Source of the DNA: Bacillota bacterium
Lineage (GTDB): Bacteria; Bacillota; Clostridia; Lachnospirales; Lachnospiraceae
DNA length: 32,917 nucleotides
Reading direction: 5' to 3'
Assembly: GCA_023428885.1 (NCBI GenBank)
Contig: JAEYWQ010000230.1
Coordinates: 1-32,917 of the forward strand
Positions 20,489-29,900 of this stretch are shown piece by piece (position 1 is the stretch's first letter; every line of letters starts with the position of its first letter). A program made the translations under genes and the position numbers. The notes beneath the pieces are model-generated. The model made no database searches. It was not told the DNA's origin and worked only from the letters and a program-made list of their open reading frames with translations.

Positions 20489-22567
20489 ATGGTTAGAATG
20501 TTACAGTTATTACAAGAAGAAAATGAAGATGTGAGAGAACGATTGGAGTTATCAAAAGAAAGACTTGAGCTGATTTTAACTGAGGAGTCTGTGAAACAAC
20601 CATATCGTTCTTATTTTCAATATGTTGCTGGATTTTTATTAAAGTTAATATCAATTAGTCAGGATAATGCAAATGGCAGCTTAGACCAGATGACAATGGA
20701 GGAACTTAAAAAGTTAAATCATGACTTGTATGAGGACATCCTTCCGGTGAACTATGAGAAAAGTTATGCGAATCCAGCCTATGCAGTGAAAGAAATGGGT
20801 GACAAATATGGAAAGATCTTATCGTTTCTATATACAGAAGTTCGCAGCTTAATTCCATGTGTATTTGAATATCGTTTATTTCCTCTTGCAGTTACTTCAG
20901 AATTATTTATTGAAATCTATAACTATTTTGAGGAAGAAGATGAGTTTACCTATAAGGATATAAAACGTACCATCTATTATTTTGCTCATGATTACTCTGA
21001 GGATTATCTGGAATATCGAATGAGAGAAACCAGCGATCCAACCTATACCTTTGCTTATGATATTATCATGGAGTCTGATCTTACGAACTTACGATACCTT
21101 TACACCTACGGAGACTATATTACTGACAATGAGCTTAAGATTGCTAGCTTCTTAAATCAATTACCTGAAGCTGAAGTTCGTGCTATGGCGAATACCTTTA
21201 CTGAAGGTTATATCAGAGGCTTTGATGTCATGGGAGCGGATTTAAAGATCAAGAGCTTAATCGGAATTCGTACCTGCATTGGATTTGAACGTATGATGCG
21301 GTATGCGATTGAAAACTTCGAGAAATTAGGTAAGAAAGTTGTGATTTACCGAGTAGCCTTGGATACGATTAATAAAAAACCAGGAAGAAAGGTTGGATAT
21401 TATGCCACAAGTCCAAACCTTCAGTATGAATATGATCACCGCTATGATAAAGGGATTTACTTGGATGCGAACTTTAAAGAACGGATGGTAGCAGCAGCGA
21501 AGAATGCCTATGAAAAATATAAAACAGAATTAGCTATGTATGCAGGGCCAGCAGTGTTAGAGACCTTTGGAGAGCCTGATTTTGATCCGGTAAATATAGA
21601 GGAAGCCATTCGTTTGGATGCAAAGCAACAACAGTTAAATACAGAGTTAGCAGGCGATTTATCCATGCTAGCAACCGAATATATTAAATCGGAAGAGACT
21701 TCCTTCACGATTATTGCATATCCATTGCCATCCATTGGTAATAGATTCGAGGAGATTTTTGCAGAAACAGTGAAGGTGAATACCTTAGATAATGAGAAAT
21801 ACAGAAATATTCAGCAGGCCTTAATTGATGCCTTAGATGATGGTGTTTCTGTTCATGTTGTAGGTTGTAATGGGAATAAGACGGATTTAATGGTTAAGCT
21901 TTATGAATTAAGAGATAAAGAGAAAGAAACCATATTCGAGAATTGCACCGCAGATGTGAACATTCCTGTTGGTGAAGTATTTACCTCACCTAAGCTTAAC
22001 GGTACTAACGGTATCTTGCATGTGAGCAAGGTATATCTGCATGGATTGGAATATCGCAACCTTGAGATAGTCTTTCAGGACGGTTTTATTTCTTCCTATA
22101 CTTGCTCCAACTTTGAGAAGGAAGAAGATAATCAACGTTTTGTAAAAGAAAATATTCTAATGAATCGAGATACCCTTCCTCTTGGTGAGTTTGCAATTGG
22201 TACGAATACCACGGCTTATCAGATGGGTAGAAAATTTGACATTCAAAAGAAGCTTCCAATACTGATTGCAGAAAAGACGGGACCACACTTTGCTGTTGGT
22301 GATACTTGCTATAGTCATAGTGAGGATCACAAGCTATATAATCCAAATGGTAAAGAGATTGTAGCAAGAGACAATGAACTGTCTATCTTAAGAAAGACAG
22401 ATAAAGCGAAAGCATATGTAAATTGCCATACTGATATTACGATACCATATAACGAGATTCATGAAATCTCTGTGGTGAAAGAGGATGGTACTACAATTCC
22501 TTTGATCGTAGATGGATTATTCGTATTGCCTGGTACAGAAGAACTAAATAAAGCTTTACAAGAATAA
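20489..22567 (+). CDS. M29-family metalloaminopeptidase with long N-terminal extension
   Basis: A 692-residue cytoplasmic protein. The C-terminal ~400 residues fit the M29 (AmpS/PepS, thermophilic aminopeptidase) fold. Candidate metal and catalytic residues lie in IPVGEVFTSP, LPLGEFAIGTN, TGPHFAVGDTCYSHSEDH and NCHTDITIPY. Typical M29 enzymes have ~410 residues, so ~280 N-terminal residues are extra; they are acidic, helical and unlike any domain I recognise. No signal peptide. Candidate starts are ATG 20471, 20489 and 20498; 20489 follows GGAGG (20480-20484) and is my choice, while 20498 is an alternative. Presumed role is peptide turnover by release of N-terminal residues; substrate preference is unknown. 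Confidence 0.85.
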   Translation: MVRMLQLLQEENEDVRERLELSKERLELILTEESVKQPYRSYFQYVAGFLLKLISISQDNANGSLDQMTMEELKKLNHDLYEDILPVNYEKSYANPAYAVKEMGDKYGKILSFLYTEVRSLIPCVFEYRLFPLAVTSELFIEIYNYFEEEDEFTYKDIKRTIYYFAHDYSEDYLEYRMRETSDPTYTFAYDIIMESDLTNLRYLYTYGDYITDNELKIASFLNQLPEAEVRAMANTFTEGYIRGFDVMGADLKIKSLIGIRTCIGFERMMRYAIENFEKLGKKVVIYRVALDTINKKPGRKVGYYATSPNLQYEYDHRYDKGIYLDANFKERMVAAAKNAYEKYKTELAMYAGPAVLETFGEPDFDPVNIEEAIRLDAKQQQLNTELAGDLSMLATEYIKSEETSFTIIAYPLPSIGNRFEEIFAETVKVNTLDNEKYRNIQQALIDALDDGVSVHVVGCNGNKTDLMVKLYELRDKEKETIFENCTADVNIPVGEVFTSPKLNGTNGILHVSKVYLHGLEYRNLEIVFQDGFISSYTCSNFEKEEDNQRFVKENILMNRDTLPLGEFAIGTNTTAYQMGRKFDIQKKLPILIAEKTGPHFAVGDTCYSHSEDHKLYNPNGKEIVARDNELSILRKTDKAKAYVNCHTDITIPYNEIHEISVVKEDGTTIPLIVDGLFVLPGTEELNKALQE

Positions 22568-22613
22568 GTGAAGCTAGACAATAAGCAAAATTAACTCTAC
22601 TGAAGTTTACGGA

Positions 22614-22644
22614 TGGACATTAGTATAACAATGTGTTATATAAT
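22614..22644 (+). promoter_or_regulatory. Possible purE promoter
   Basis: TGGACA (22614-22619), a long 19-bp spacer and TATAAT (22639-22644), about 76 bp before purE. The -10 is perfect and the spacing is poor. No purine-riboswitch consensus was seen in the short leader. Confidence 0.4.
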
Positions 22645-22720
22645 GATTTAGACGTTTACGATAAAATCCCTTTATGTAAATGCTAATCTATGAAAAACGA
22701 ATGTTGAAAGGATGAGTAAG

Positions 22721-23227
22721 ATGGCTAGAGTAGGAATTGTCATGGGAAGTGATTCAGACCTTCCTGTAATGAGCAAAGCAGCGGAAATGTTGGAGAAGTT
22801 CGGAATTGAGTATGAAATAACTGTCATAAGTGCCCACAGAATGCCAGATGTCTTTTTCGATTATGCTAATAGTGCAGAAGAAAAAGGATTTCAGGTTATT
22901 ATAGCAGGTGCTGGTGGTGCAGCCCATTTACCAGGTATGTCAGCAGCAATTTTCCCAATGCCAGTCATTGGAGTACCAATTCATGCAAAAACATTAAGTG
23001 GTGTGGATTCCTTATATTCCATCGTACAGATGCCAGCTGGTATTCCAGTAGCAACTGTTGCCATTGATGGTGGTGCCAACGCAGGTATCTTAGCAGCCAA
23101 GATTATAGCAACTTCAGATAAAGAGGTCTTAGCGAAACTCAAAGCTTACAAAGAAGAGTTAAAAGATGGCGTTATGAAGAAGAAAGAAAAGTTAGAAACA
23201 GTAGGTTATAAAGAGTATATGAGATAG
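22721..23227 (+). CDS. purE: N5-carboxyaminoimidazole ribonucleotide mutase
   Basis: Converts N5-CAIR to CAIR in de novo purine synthesis. It has 168 residues, class I PurE. Signature segments are GSDSDLP (9-15), the catalytic SAHR (37-40, H39), GAGGAAHLPGM and SLYSIVQMPAGIPVATVAI with GGANAG. An in-frame ATG at 22712 abuts its AAAGG; ATG 22721 has AAAGGA spaced 8 nt and gives MARVGIVMGSDSD, the usual N-terminus. A class I enzyme implies a partner PurK or equivalent elsewhere, since none is here. It is followed by a strong terminator, so it is separated from purMND transcriptionally. Confidence 0.96.
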   Translation: MARVGIVMGSDSDLPVMSKAAEMLEKFGIEYEITVISAHRMPDVFFDYANSAEEKGFQVIIAGAGGAAHLPGMSAAIFPMPVIGVPIHAKTLSGVDSLYSIVQMPAGIPVATVAIDGGANAGILAAKIIATSDKEVLAKLKAYKEELKDGVMKKKEKLETVGYKEYMR

Positions 23228-23228
23228 C

Positions 23229-23263
23229 AAAAACAGGTTGCCCTTATGGGGCAACCTGTTTTT
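23229..23263 (+). terminator. Terminator of purE
   Basis: AAAAACAGGTTGCCC (23229-23243), loop TTATG (bases 23244-23248), GGGCAACCTGTTTTT (23249-23263): a perfect 15-bp stem whose ends supply the T-run. By symmetry it could work in both directions. Confidence 0.93.
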
Positions 23264-23275
23264 GGCTATTCAGGG

Positions 23276-23560
23276 GTTAGGGTGTAAAAAGCCCTTTTTA
23301 TGCTGTGGTAATGGCAATTTGCATCAAGCCAAAAGACTCATGCTTCGATTTCAATATATAAAATGTTCTAATTATCTTATAATTTACGTTAACATATCCT
23401 AAAACAGATAACTCGCTGCGCTCAAACAGATCTGTTTTAGGATATAACATAAATTATAAGATAAAAGAACATCTAATATATTTCCATAGGCGCATTCGTT
23501 CTTTTGGCTTGATGCAAATTGCCGGAGAAACATACTAGAAAGGGCTTATTACACCCTAAC
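23276..23560 (+). repeat. Family B long imperfect hairpin, copy B2
   Basis: Outer arms at 23276-23297 (starts GTTAGGGTGTAAAAAGCCC) and 23539-23560 pair at 21 of 22 positions. The second stem at 23313-23336 pairs with 23500-23523 at all 24 positions. A conserved internal loop follows (CTCATGCTTCGATTTCAAT at 23337-23355 against CATAGGCGCATTCG at 23485-23498). Then come inner stems ATGTTCT/AGAACAT and TATCTTATAATTT/AAATTATAAGATA, and the 52-nt tip (ATATCCTAAAACAGAT 23394-23409, 20-nt loop, complement 23430-23445). It has the same order, lengths and orientation as B1, but different stem sequence. It fills most of the purE-purM gap. Confidence 0.87.
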
Positions 23561-23593
23561 ATTCATAGGAAATCCGGAGGATTCCCTATGAAT
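23561..23593 (+). repeat. 33-nt hairpin directly after B2 (family A hairpin-1 type, A5)
   Basis: ATTCATAGG, mismatch, AATCC, loop GGA, GGATT, mismatch, CCTATGAAT: a 15-3-15 hairpin starting on the base after B2. The distal TAGGAAATCC/GGATTCCCTA part resembles hairpin 1 of the family A copies. No GGCAC-GTGCC hairpin follows. Confidence 0.75.
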
Positions 23594-23812
23594 TGGTAAA
23601 TCGTTTTTATATTAGCATGAGTAATAAATCGAATAAGAAATTGTTAAATCAAAAAACGACGACAAAGAGTATAAGTTATGATAGAATACAATCAGTGAAT
23701 TAGTAGAAATAAGCTTGTGGATTAGCTAAGAATGAGTTAAGGAATAAGCTAGGGAATTATCTAAGGAATTAGTAGAATAAAGTCAGTGAATCATATATTT
23801 TAGGAGGGCGTC
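23594..23812 (+). other. Leader of purMND with imperfect direct repeats
   Basis: No ORF. GAATTAGTAGAA occurs at 23697 and again at 23766, and a GAAT-A-A-TCAGTGAAT phrase occurs at 23684 and 23774, so an imperfect ~70-90 bp duplication is likely. A weak promoter candidate is ACGACA (23659-23664), 17 bp, TAGAAT (23682-23687). The purM ribosome site TTAGGAGGG is at 23800-23808. Confidence 0.45.
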
Positions 23813-24838
23813 ATGGATTATAAGAAAGCAGGAGTTGACATTGAAGCTGGTTACAAAGCAGTGGAGTTAATGAAGAAGCATATTCAGGGAACGATGAGAA
23901 GTGAAGTGTTAACAGGTATTGGCGGATTCTCTGGGGCCTTTTCCATGGCTGCTTTTAAGAATATGGAGGAGCCAACCTTAGTATCTGGTACCGATGGTGT
24001 TGGAACTAAGCTAAAGCTTGCCTTTCTTCTAGATAAACATGATACCATTGGAATCGATTGTGTTGCTATGTGCGTGAATGATATTGCTTGTGCCGGTGGC
24101 GAACCATTATTCTTCCTCGATTATATCGCTTGCGGAAAAAATGATCCAGAGAGGATTGCTACTATTGTTAGCGGTGTTGCTTCTGGTTGTATTATGTCGA
24201 ATGCAGCCTTGATTGGTGGAGAGACAGCGGAGATGCCAGGCTTTTATCCTGTGGATGAATATGATTTAGCGGGATTTGCAGTTGGTATCGTAGATCGTAA
24301 GAAATTAATTACAGGTGAAAACTTAATGGAGAAGGACGTATTAATCGGTATCGCTTCTTCAGGGATTCATTCCAATGGTTACTCCCTAGTTCGTAAAGTG
24401 TTTACCATGACAAGAGAGAGCTTGGATACCTATTATGAAAGCTTAGGTAAAACCTTAGGTGAGACCCTATTAACTCCTACTAAGATTTATGTAAAGGCTC
24501 TTTCAGCCTTGAAAGAAAAGAATATCACTGTAAAAGCTTGTAGTCATATTACCGGTGGTGGCTTCTATGAGAATATACCAAGAATGTTAAGAGATGGTGT
24601 TCGTGCAGTAGTTCATAAGAACTCCTATGAGGTTCCAGCAATCTTCCATATGCTCTCAAAGGATGGCAATATCGATGAGCAGATGATGTACAATACGTAT
24701 AATATGGGTCTTGGTATGATGATCGCTGTTGACCCTGCTGATGTTGATCGTGCAATGGCAGCCATTAAGGAAGCTGGAGAAACCCCATACATTGTTGGTG
24801 AAATTCAAAAGGGTGAGAAAGGCATTAGCTTATGTTAA
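23813..24838 (+). CDS. purM: Phosphoribosylformylglycinamidine cyclo-ligase (AIR synthetase)
   Basis: Closes the imidazole ring of FGAM with ATP to give AIR. It has 341 residues, normal length. Recognised by the N-terminal DYKKAGVDIEAGYKAVE, the phosphate/ATP motif SGTDGVGTKLKLAF, VNDIACAGGEPLFFLDYIA, the IGGETAEMPGFYP signature and HITGGGFYENIPRML. AGGAGGG precedes the ATG by 4 nt. It overlaps purN by 7 bp, so translation is coupled. purM-purN-purD form one operon, ended at 26798. Confidence 0.98.
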   Translation: MDYKKAGVDIEAGYKAVELMKKHIQGTMRSEVLTGIGGFSGAFSMAAFKNMEEPTLVSGTDGVGTKLKLAFLLDKHDTIGIDCVAMCVNDIACAGGEPLFFLDYIACGKNDPERIATIVSGVASGCIMSNAALIGGETAEMPGFYPVDEYDLAGFAVGIVDRKKLITGENLMEKDVLIGIASSGIHSNGYSLVRKVFTMTRESLDTYYESLGKTLGETLLTPTKIYVKALSALKEKNITVKACSHITGGGFYENIPRMLRDGVRAVVHKNSYEVPAIFHMLSKDGNIDEQMMYNTYNMGLGMMIAVDPADVDRAMAAIKEAGETPYIVGEIQKGEKGISLC

Positions 24839-25455
24839 AAATCGTTGTCTTGGTATCTGGTGGCGGAACAAATCTACAAGCAATTATTGATAGTATACAG
24901 CTTGGGCGGATTACCAATACTCAGATTGTTGGTGTTATTAGTAATAAGAAAGACGCTTATGCATTAACGCGTGCTAAGGACTGTGGTATTAGATCACTTT
25001 GTGTATCCCCTAAGGATTTTGAGAAACGTGAAGATTTTAATGAAGCTCTACTGGCAGCAATTGATGATTTTGCTCCAGATTTAATTGTACTTGCTGGCTT
25101 CCTTGTGATACTACCTGAGATCCTGGTTAAGAAATATCCAAACAAGATAATCAATGTCCATCCTTCTTTAATTCCATCCTTTTGTGGGGCTGGGTTTTAT
25201 GGACTTAAAGTTCACGAGGCAGTCCTTGCTCGGGGGAGTAAAGTAACGGGTGCTACGGTACATTTTGTAGATGAAGGAACAGACACTGGACCAATTATTC
25301 TTCAAAAGGCAGTTAGTGTAAAGCCGACGGATACACCTGAGATTCTACAAAGGCGTGTCATGGAGGAAGCAGAATGGTTGATCCTTCCTCAGGCAATTGA
25401 TGCAATTGCTAACAAGAGGATTGAGATTAAGGGCAATACCACAGTAGTATGGTGA
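24832..25455 (+). CDS. purN: Phosphoribosylglycinamide formyltransferase
   Basis: Transfers a formyl group from 10-formyl-THF to GAR. It has 207 residues, a full-length PurN. Substrate loop SGGGTNLQAIID (9-20). Catalytic residues N108 and H110 lie in INVHPSLIPSF, with D151 in DEGTDTGPII, matching the N-H-D set of the family. The ATG lies inside the end of purM (7-bp overlap). The folate-dependent enzyme means purT is not required. Confidence 0.97.
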   Translation: MLKIVVLVSGGGTNLQAIIDSIQLGRITNTQIVGVISNKKDAYALTRAKDCGIRSLCVSPKDFEKREDFNEALLAAIDDFAPDLIVLAGFLVILPEILVKKYPNKIINVHPSLIPSFCGAGFYGLKVHEAVLARGSKVTGATVHFVDEGTDTGPIILQKAVSVKPTDTPEILQRRVMEEAEWLILPQAIDAIANKRIEIKGNTTVVW

Positions 25456-25510
25456 TTTTAAAGGTGCATCGAGTACGGAATCCTTATCGATGATATAAAT
25501 GGAGGTTGTA

Positions 25511-26779
25511 ATGAAGGTTCTAATCGTTGGAGCTGGCGGAAGAGAGCATGCTATTGCTTTGGCCGTTGCTAAGAGTAAAAAAGTAGATCAGATATACTGC
25601 GCTCCTGGGAATGCTGGGGTTGAAAGTATTGCCAAGTGTGTTCCGATTTCTGTGATGGAATTTGATCGATTGACGGAGTTTGCACTAAGCAATGAGATCG
25701 ATTTCACTATTATTGGACCAGACGATCCCTTGGTAGCAGGTATTGTAGATGCTTTTGAAGAAAAAGGCTTAAGAGTATTTGGACCGCGTAAGAATGCAGC
25801 TATCATTGAAGGTTCGAAAGCATTTTCTAAGGATTTAATGAAAAAATATAAGATTCCAACAGCAGCTTATGAGACCTTTGATCAAGCTGAGGCTGCGATT
25901 GCCTATTTGCAGACAGTTGATTTTCCGATTGTGTTAAAAGCAGATGGTTTAGCACTTGGTAAAGGGGTATTGATTTGCAATACCTTAGCAGAAGCTCATG
26001 AAGGTGTCAAAGCAATCATGATGGACAAACAGTTTGGATCCGCAGGAGATCGATTGGTAGTTGAGGAGTTTATGACCGGACGTGAAGTTTCTGTGCTTGC
26101 ATTCTGTGATGGCAGCACCATCACACCTATGACCAGTGCACAAGACCATAAGAGGGCTAAGGACAATGATCAGGGCTTGAACACTGGTGGTATGGGAACT
26201 TTCTCTCCAAGCCCTTTTTATACAAAGGAAGTAGAAGAATTCTGCAATACTCATATTTATCAAAAGACCTTAGATGCCATGAAGGCAGAGGGCAGAGAGT
26301 TTGTTGGTATCTTATTCTGTGGACTTATGCTTACGCCAAAGGGACCAAGGGTGTTAGAGTATAATGCACGTTTTGGTGATCCAGAAACCCAGGTTGTATT
26401 ACCTCGTATGAAAAATGATATCATTGAGCTTATGGAAGCTTGTGTTGATGGGAGATTAGCTGATATCGCCTTAGAATTTGAAGACAATGCAGCAGTGTGT
26501 GTTGTGCTTGCGTCAGATGGATATCCAGAAAACTATGAAAAAGGATATGTGATTCAGGGACTTGAGCGCTTTGTTGGAAAATCAGATTACTTTGTATTCC
26601 ATGCAGGTACGAAGCTTACGGAAGATGGTATTGTAACCAATGGAGGCCGTGTTCTTGGTGTAACTGCCACAGGAAAGGATCTTAAAGAAGCCAGAAAGAA
26701 AGCTTATGAAGCGACCGAATGGATTACTTATGACAATAAATATAAACGCAATGATATTGGAAAGGCAATTGAAGACTGA
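25511..26779 (+). CDS. purD: Phosphoribosylamine-glycine ligase (GAR synthetase)
   Basis: Joins phosphoribosylamine to glycine with ATP. It has 422 residues, typical. The N-terminal GAGGREHA loop, IIGPDDPLVAGIVD, the ATP-grasp core PIVLKADGLALGKGVLIC, AQDHKRAKDNDQGLNTGGMG and LEYNARFGDPETQVVLPR are all present. An in-frame ATG at 25499 overlaps the ribosome site, so ATG 25511 (GGAGG at 25501-25505) is chosen. It is third in the purMND operon, 55 bp after purN, with the terminator at 26798 closing the unit. Confidence 0.98.
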   Translation: MKVLIVGAGGREHAIALAVAKSKKVDQIYCAPGNAGVESIAKCVPISVMEFDRLTEFALSNEIDFTIIGPDDPLVAGIVDAFEEKGLRVFGPRKNAAIIEGSKAFSKDLMKKYKIPTAAYETFDQAEAAIAYLQTVDFPIVLKADGLALGKGVLICNTLAEAHEGVKAIMMDKQFGSAGDRLVVEEFMTGREVSVLAFCDGSTITPMTSAQDHKRAKDNDQGLNTGGMGTFSPSPFYTKEVEEFCNTHIYQKTLDAMKAEGREFVGILFCGLMLTPKGPRVLEYNARFGDPETQVVLPRMKNDIIELMEACVDGRLADIALEFEDNAAVCVVLASDGYPENYEKGYVIQGLERFVGKSDYFVFHAGTKLTEDGIVTNGGRVLGVTATGKDLKEARKKAYEATEWITYDNKYKRNDIGKAIED

Positions 26780-26797
26780 CATGAAATAATATCTATG

Positions 26798-26833
26798 AAA
26801 ACTAGGAGTATGGCTTTGTACTCCTAGTTTTTT
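26798..26833 (+). terminator. Terminator of purMND
   Basis: AAAACTAGGAGTA (26798-26810) pairs with TACTCCTAGTTTT (26819-26831), loop TGGCTTTG, T-run to 26833. A perfect 13-bp stem. Confidence 0.93.
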
Positions 26834-26966
26834 ATTCCTTTGATAGTTTTCTTTGCCACATAAGTGCCATAACTCGTAGATATCATAGAATTATATATAA
26901 TAGTGTCGGAAAAACAATTATGATGACGTATTAGCAGAAAAGATCAGATAAAAGAGAGGTTGTTTG

Positions 26967-29900
26967 ATGAAATTAGAACTTAAATATAAAAGAGCTATTG
27001 TTATTATTCTATGCATTAGTATGATGTTACCAAGCGTGTTTTTAAATTACCCCAAGGCAGTATATGCGGCGACGAAAGGAATATGCATTGCAAGCTCCTC
27101 ATTGAATGTACGGACAGGCCCTGGTACAAACTATGATAAATTATTAGTTGATGATGTAGCAGTTACCTTAAAACCAAATCAAGAAGTGGTTATTCTTGCT
27201 ACAGAGGGTGATTGGTATAAAATCAGCGGTACATTTTCAGGAAAAGAATTTGTTGGATATGCGATCAGCACATATATCAAGGATACAAAGGAAATAATTA
27301 ATACAGAGCCAGCAACTCAAACTACACAATACGAACTAAATGCAGCTGCTGTTATCACAGCAATGGAATTAAATCTTCGAAGCGGTGCTGGGACTAACTT
27401 TGATAAGCTTGGAACCTTAACCTTAAACACTAAGGTTACTATCACAGGAGTTGAGTATAATAACACTGATCGATGGTATCAGGTGAAAACAACAATACAA
27501 GGAGAGGAAGTTACAGGATATTTGCTTGCTCTCTATGTGAAATTAGATGGAAGTAGTGGTTTTTATGCAAAAGTCTCCACAGAGAAGCTATCAGTTCAAA
27601 AGGAAGCGGGAGCGAACAAAACAGTTCTAACGACCTTAGTTAAAGACCGCTTGGTCTGGGTGATCTCTGAGAGTACCATAAATCAGACAAAGTGGTTCTA
27701 TGTGAAAGTCACTATAAATAATGTAGTATATAATGGGTATGTACCAGCAGAATCCATAGCTTTATTAGGTACGAAGGTAACGACTACGGTTACGCCAACG
27801 CCAACACAAGCACCAGCAACTCCTACACCAACTGTTGCGCCAACGCAAGCACCGATTCAGATGACTCATCTGATAAATCTAACAGGTACAGTTACCGCGT
27901 CAACTTTAAATGTTCGTAAAGATGCTTCGACCAGCAAAGCTAAAGTTGCCACCTTAGTAAAGGGTGCAAGTGTTACAATCTTAACTGAAAAATATGATGG
28001 TCAGGACAAATGGTACCAAGTTCGTACCAAGTATAATGGTAAGACAATTACTGGATACGTACATAGTAATTATGTTTCTATTAAGGTAGGAACTGGTTTC
28101 TATGCGAAGGTTAAACCTAAGAGCATAACATATAAAGCGACAGCTTCGGAGAAAGCGAAAAACGTGACCATATCAACGGGTGAAGTAATCAAAAGAACGC
28201 AAGGAACCTACGTATGGGTTTCTGTTGAGAAGACGGATAGTGGTGTCAAGTGGTTTCGCATCAGCTATCAAAAGAGTGGCGTTGTATATTATGGCTATGT
28301 AAAATCAACTGACTTGATCTTGATTGGAAAAACCAAGGATGTTATAGCAACACCAACGGTTGCACCAACACCAACCGTAGCTCCAACACCAACGGTAGCT
28401 CCAACTGATACACCAACACAAGCACCGACAAAAACACCGACTGCAGGTCCTACACCTAACGTAACGGGGACACCGAGTGCCACACCAAGCCCAACAGTGA
28501 GCCCTACTACAAGTGTTACACCAACACCTGCCTCGAAGCTATTCACTGCTCAAGGAGTGATCATCAATACTTCAGGACTAGGTGTGAAGGAACAGCCAAA
28601 GCTAAGCAGTGGCTTTGTTAAGAATTCCAATGATTATCCAATTATATTAATTTCAGATATAGCAGTAACAGTACAGGGTGAATTCTATGAAGACCAAATT
28701 GTATGGTACGCAATTAACTTCGCATATGGGGAAGGTACTTATACAGGTTTTGTCAACAGTTCCTATGTAAAGATTGATGCTAGCACCATCGTAGATGGAG
28801 GTAGTGGTCCGATTACCGTGACACCAAGCCCTATGCCTACGCAAGCTCCATCTAGCGTTGACTTTGAAACTTCCTTAGCAATTCAAGGATTCCCAGAAAG
28901 TTATAAAGTTCTTCTACGATCATTACATCAGCAATATCCAAATTGGCAGTTTGAAGCTTTTCATACTGGTCTCAACTGGGATACGGTAATTTTAAATGAG
29001 AGTATTGCAGGTAAAAACTTAATACCAAACTCCAAGGGAATCGAGTGGAAATCCCTTGATACAGGAGCATATAACTGGAAGACAGACAGCTTTATTGTGT
29101 ATGATGGATCCACCTGGGTTACTGCTTCTAAAGCAGCCGTAGCTTACTATATGGATCCTAGAAACTTCTTAACAGTAAATGGAATCTTCCAATTTGAGTT
29201 GCTAAAGTATAAAGAAAGTTATCAGAATCTTTCTGGTATAGAGAATATTTTAAAGAATACTCCAATGTATCAGACCTCCTATTCCTATACAGATACTGAT
29301 GGTAGCACGAAGACAATCACCTATGGTCAGACCTTCTTAGAAGCAGCTCGTTATTCTGGTGTAAGTCCATATCACTTGGCATCTCGTGTGAAGCAAGAGG
29401 TAGTGACAGGGACTAGCAGCTTTAGTAACTCCGTTTCAGGAAAGGTAGCAGGACTAGAAGGGCTGTATAATTTCTTCAATATTGGAGCGTATCATTCAAC
29501 CGTAGCCGGAGGTGCTATTGCCAATGGATTAAAATATGCAAGGGATGGTGGAACCAGTGCAAGTACGAATATGAATGCTTTGATTCCTTGGACGAACCGT
29601 TATCGTTCCATCGTTGGTGGTTCCTATATTATTGGTAGCACCTACATAAATCGTGGACAGGATACGATTTATCTACAGAAGTTTAATGTTACCTCTACAT
29701 CAACCTATTCCCATCAGTATATGGCCAATGTGGAGGCACCATATGCAGAAGGTAAGAAGGTATATGCAGGTTATAGCAATTTAGGTGAGCTGCCAATTGT
29801 ATTCTCAATTCCAGTTTATCTGAATATGCCTTCCACTCCTTGCCCTGCACCAACAACACAATATAATCCGAATAATTATCTAAAGACATTGACGGTTACA

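Noticed and set aside
22568..22720. Purine riboswitch before purE
   Set aside because: The leader is short and lacks the conserved loop and junction sequences of the guanine/adenine aptamer.
28295..28546. Minus-strand ORF rich in Val-Gly-Ala repeats
   Set aside because: It is the antisense of the Thr/Pro linker in the glucosaminidase gene; the repeat pattern is a codon artefact.
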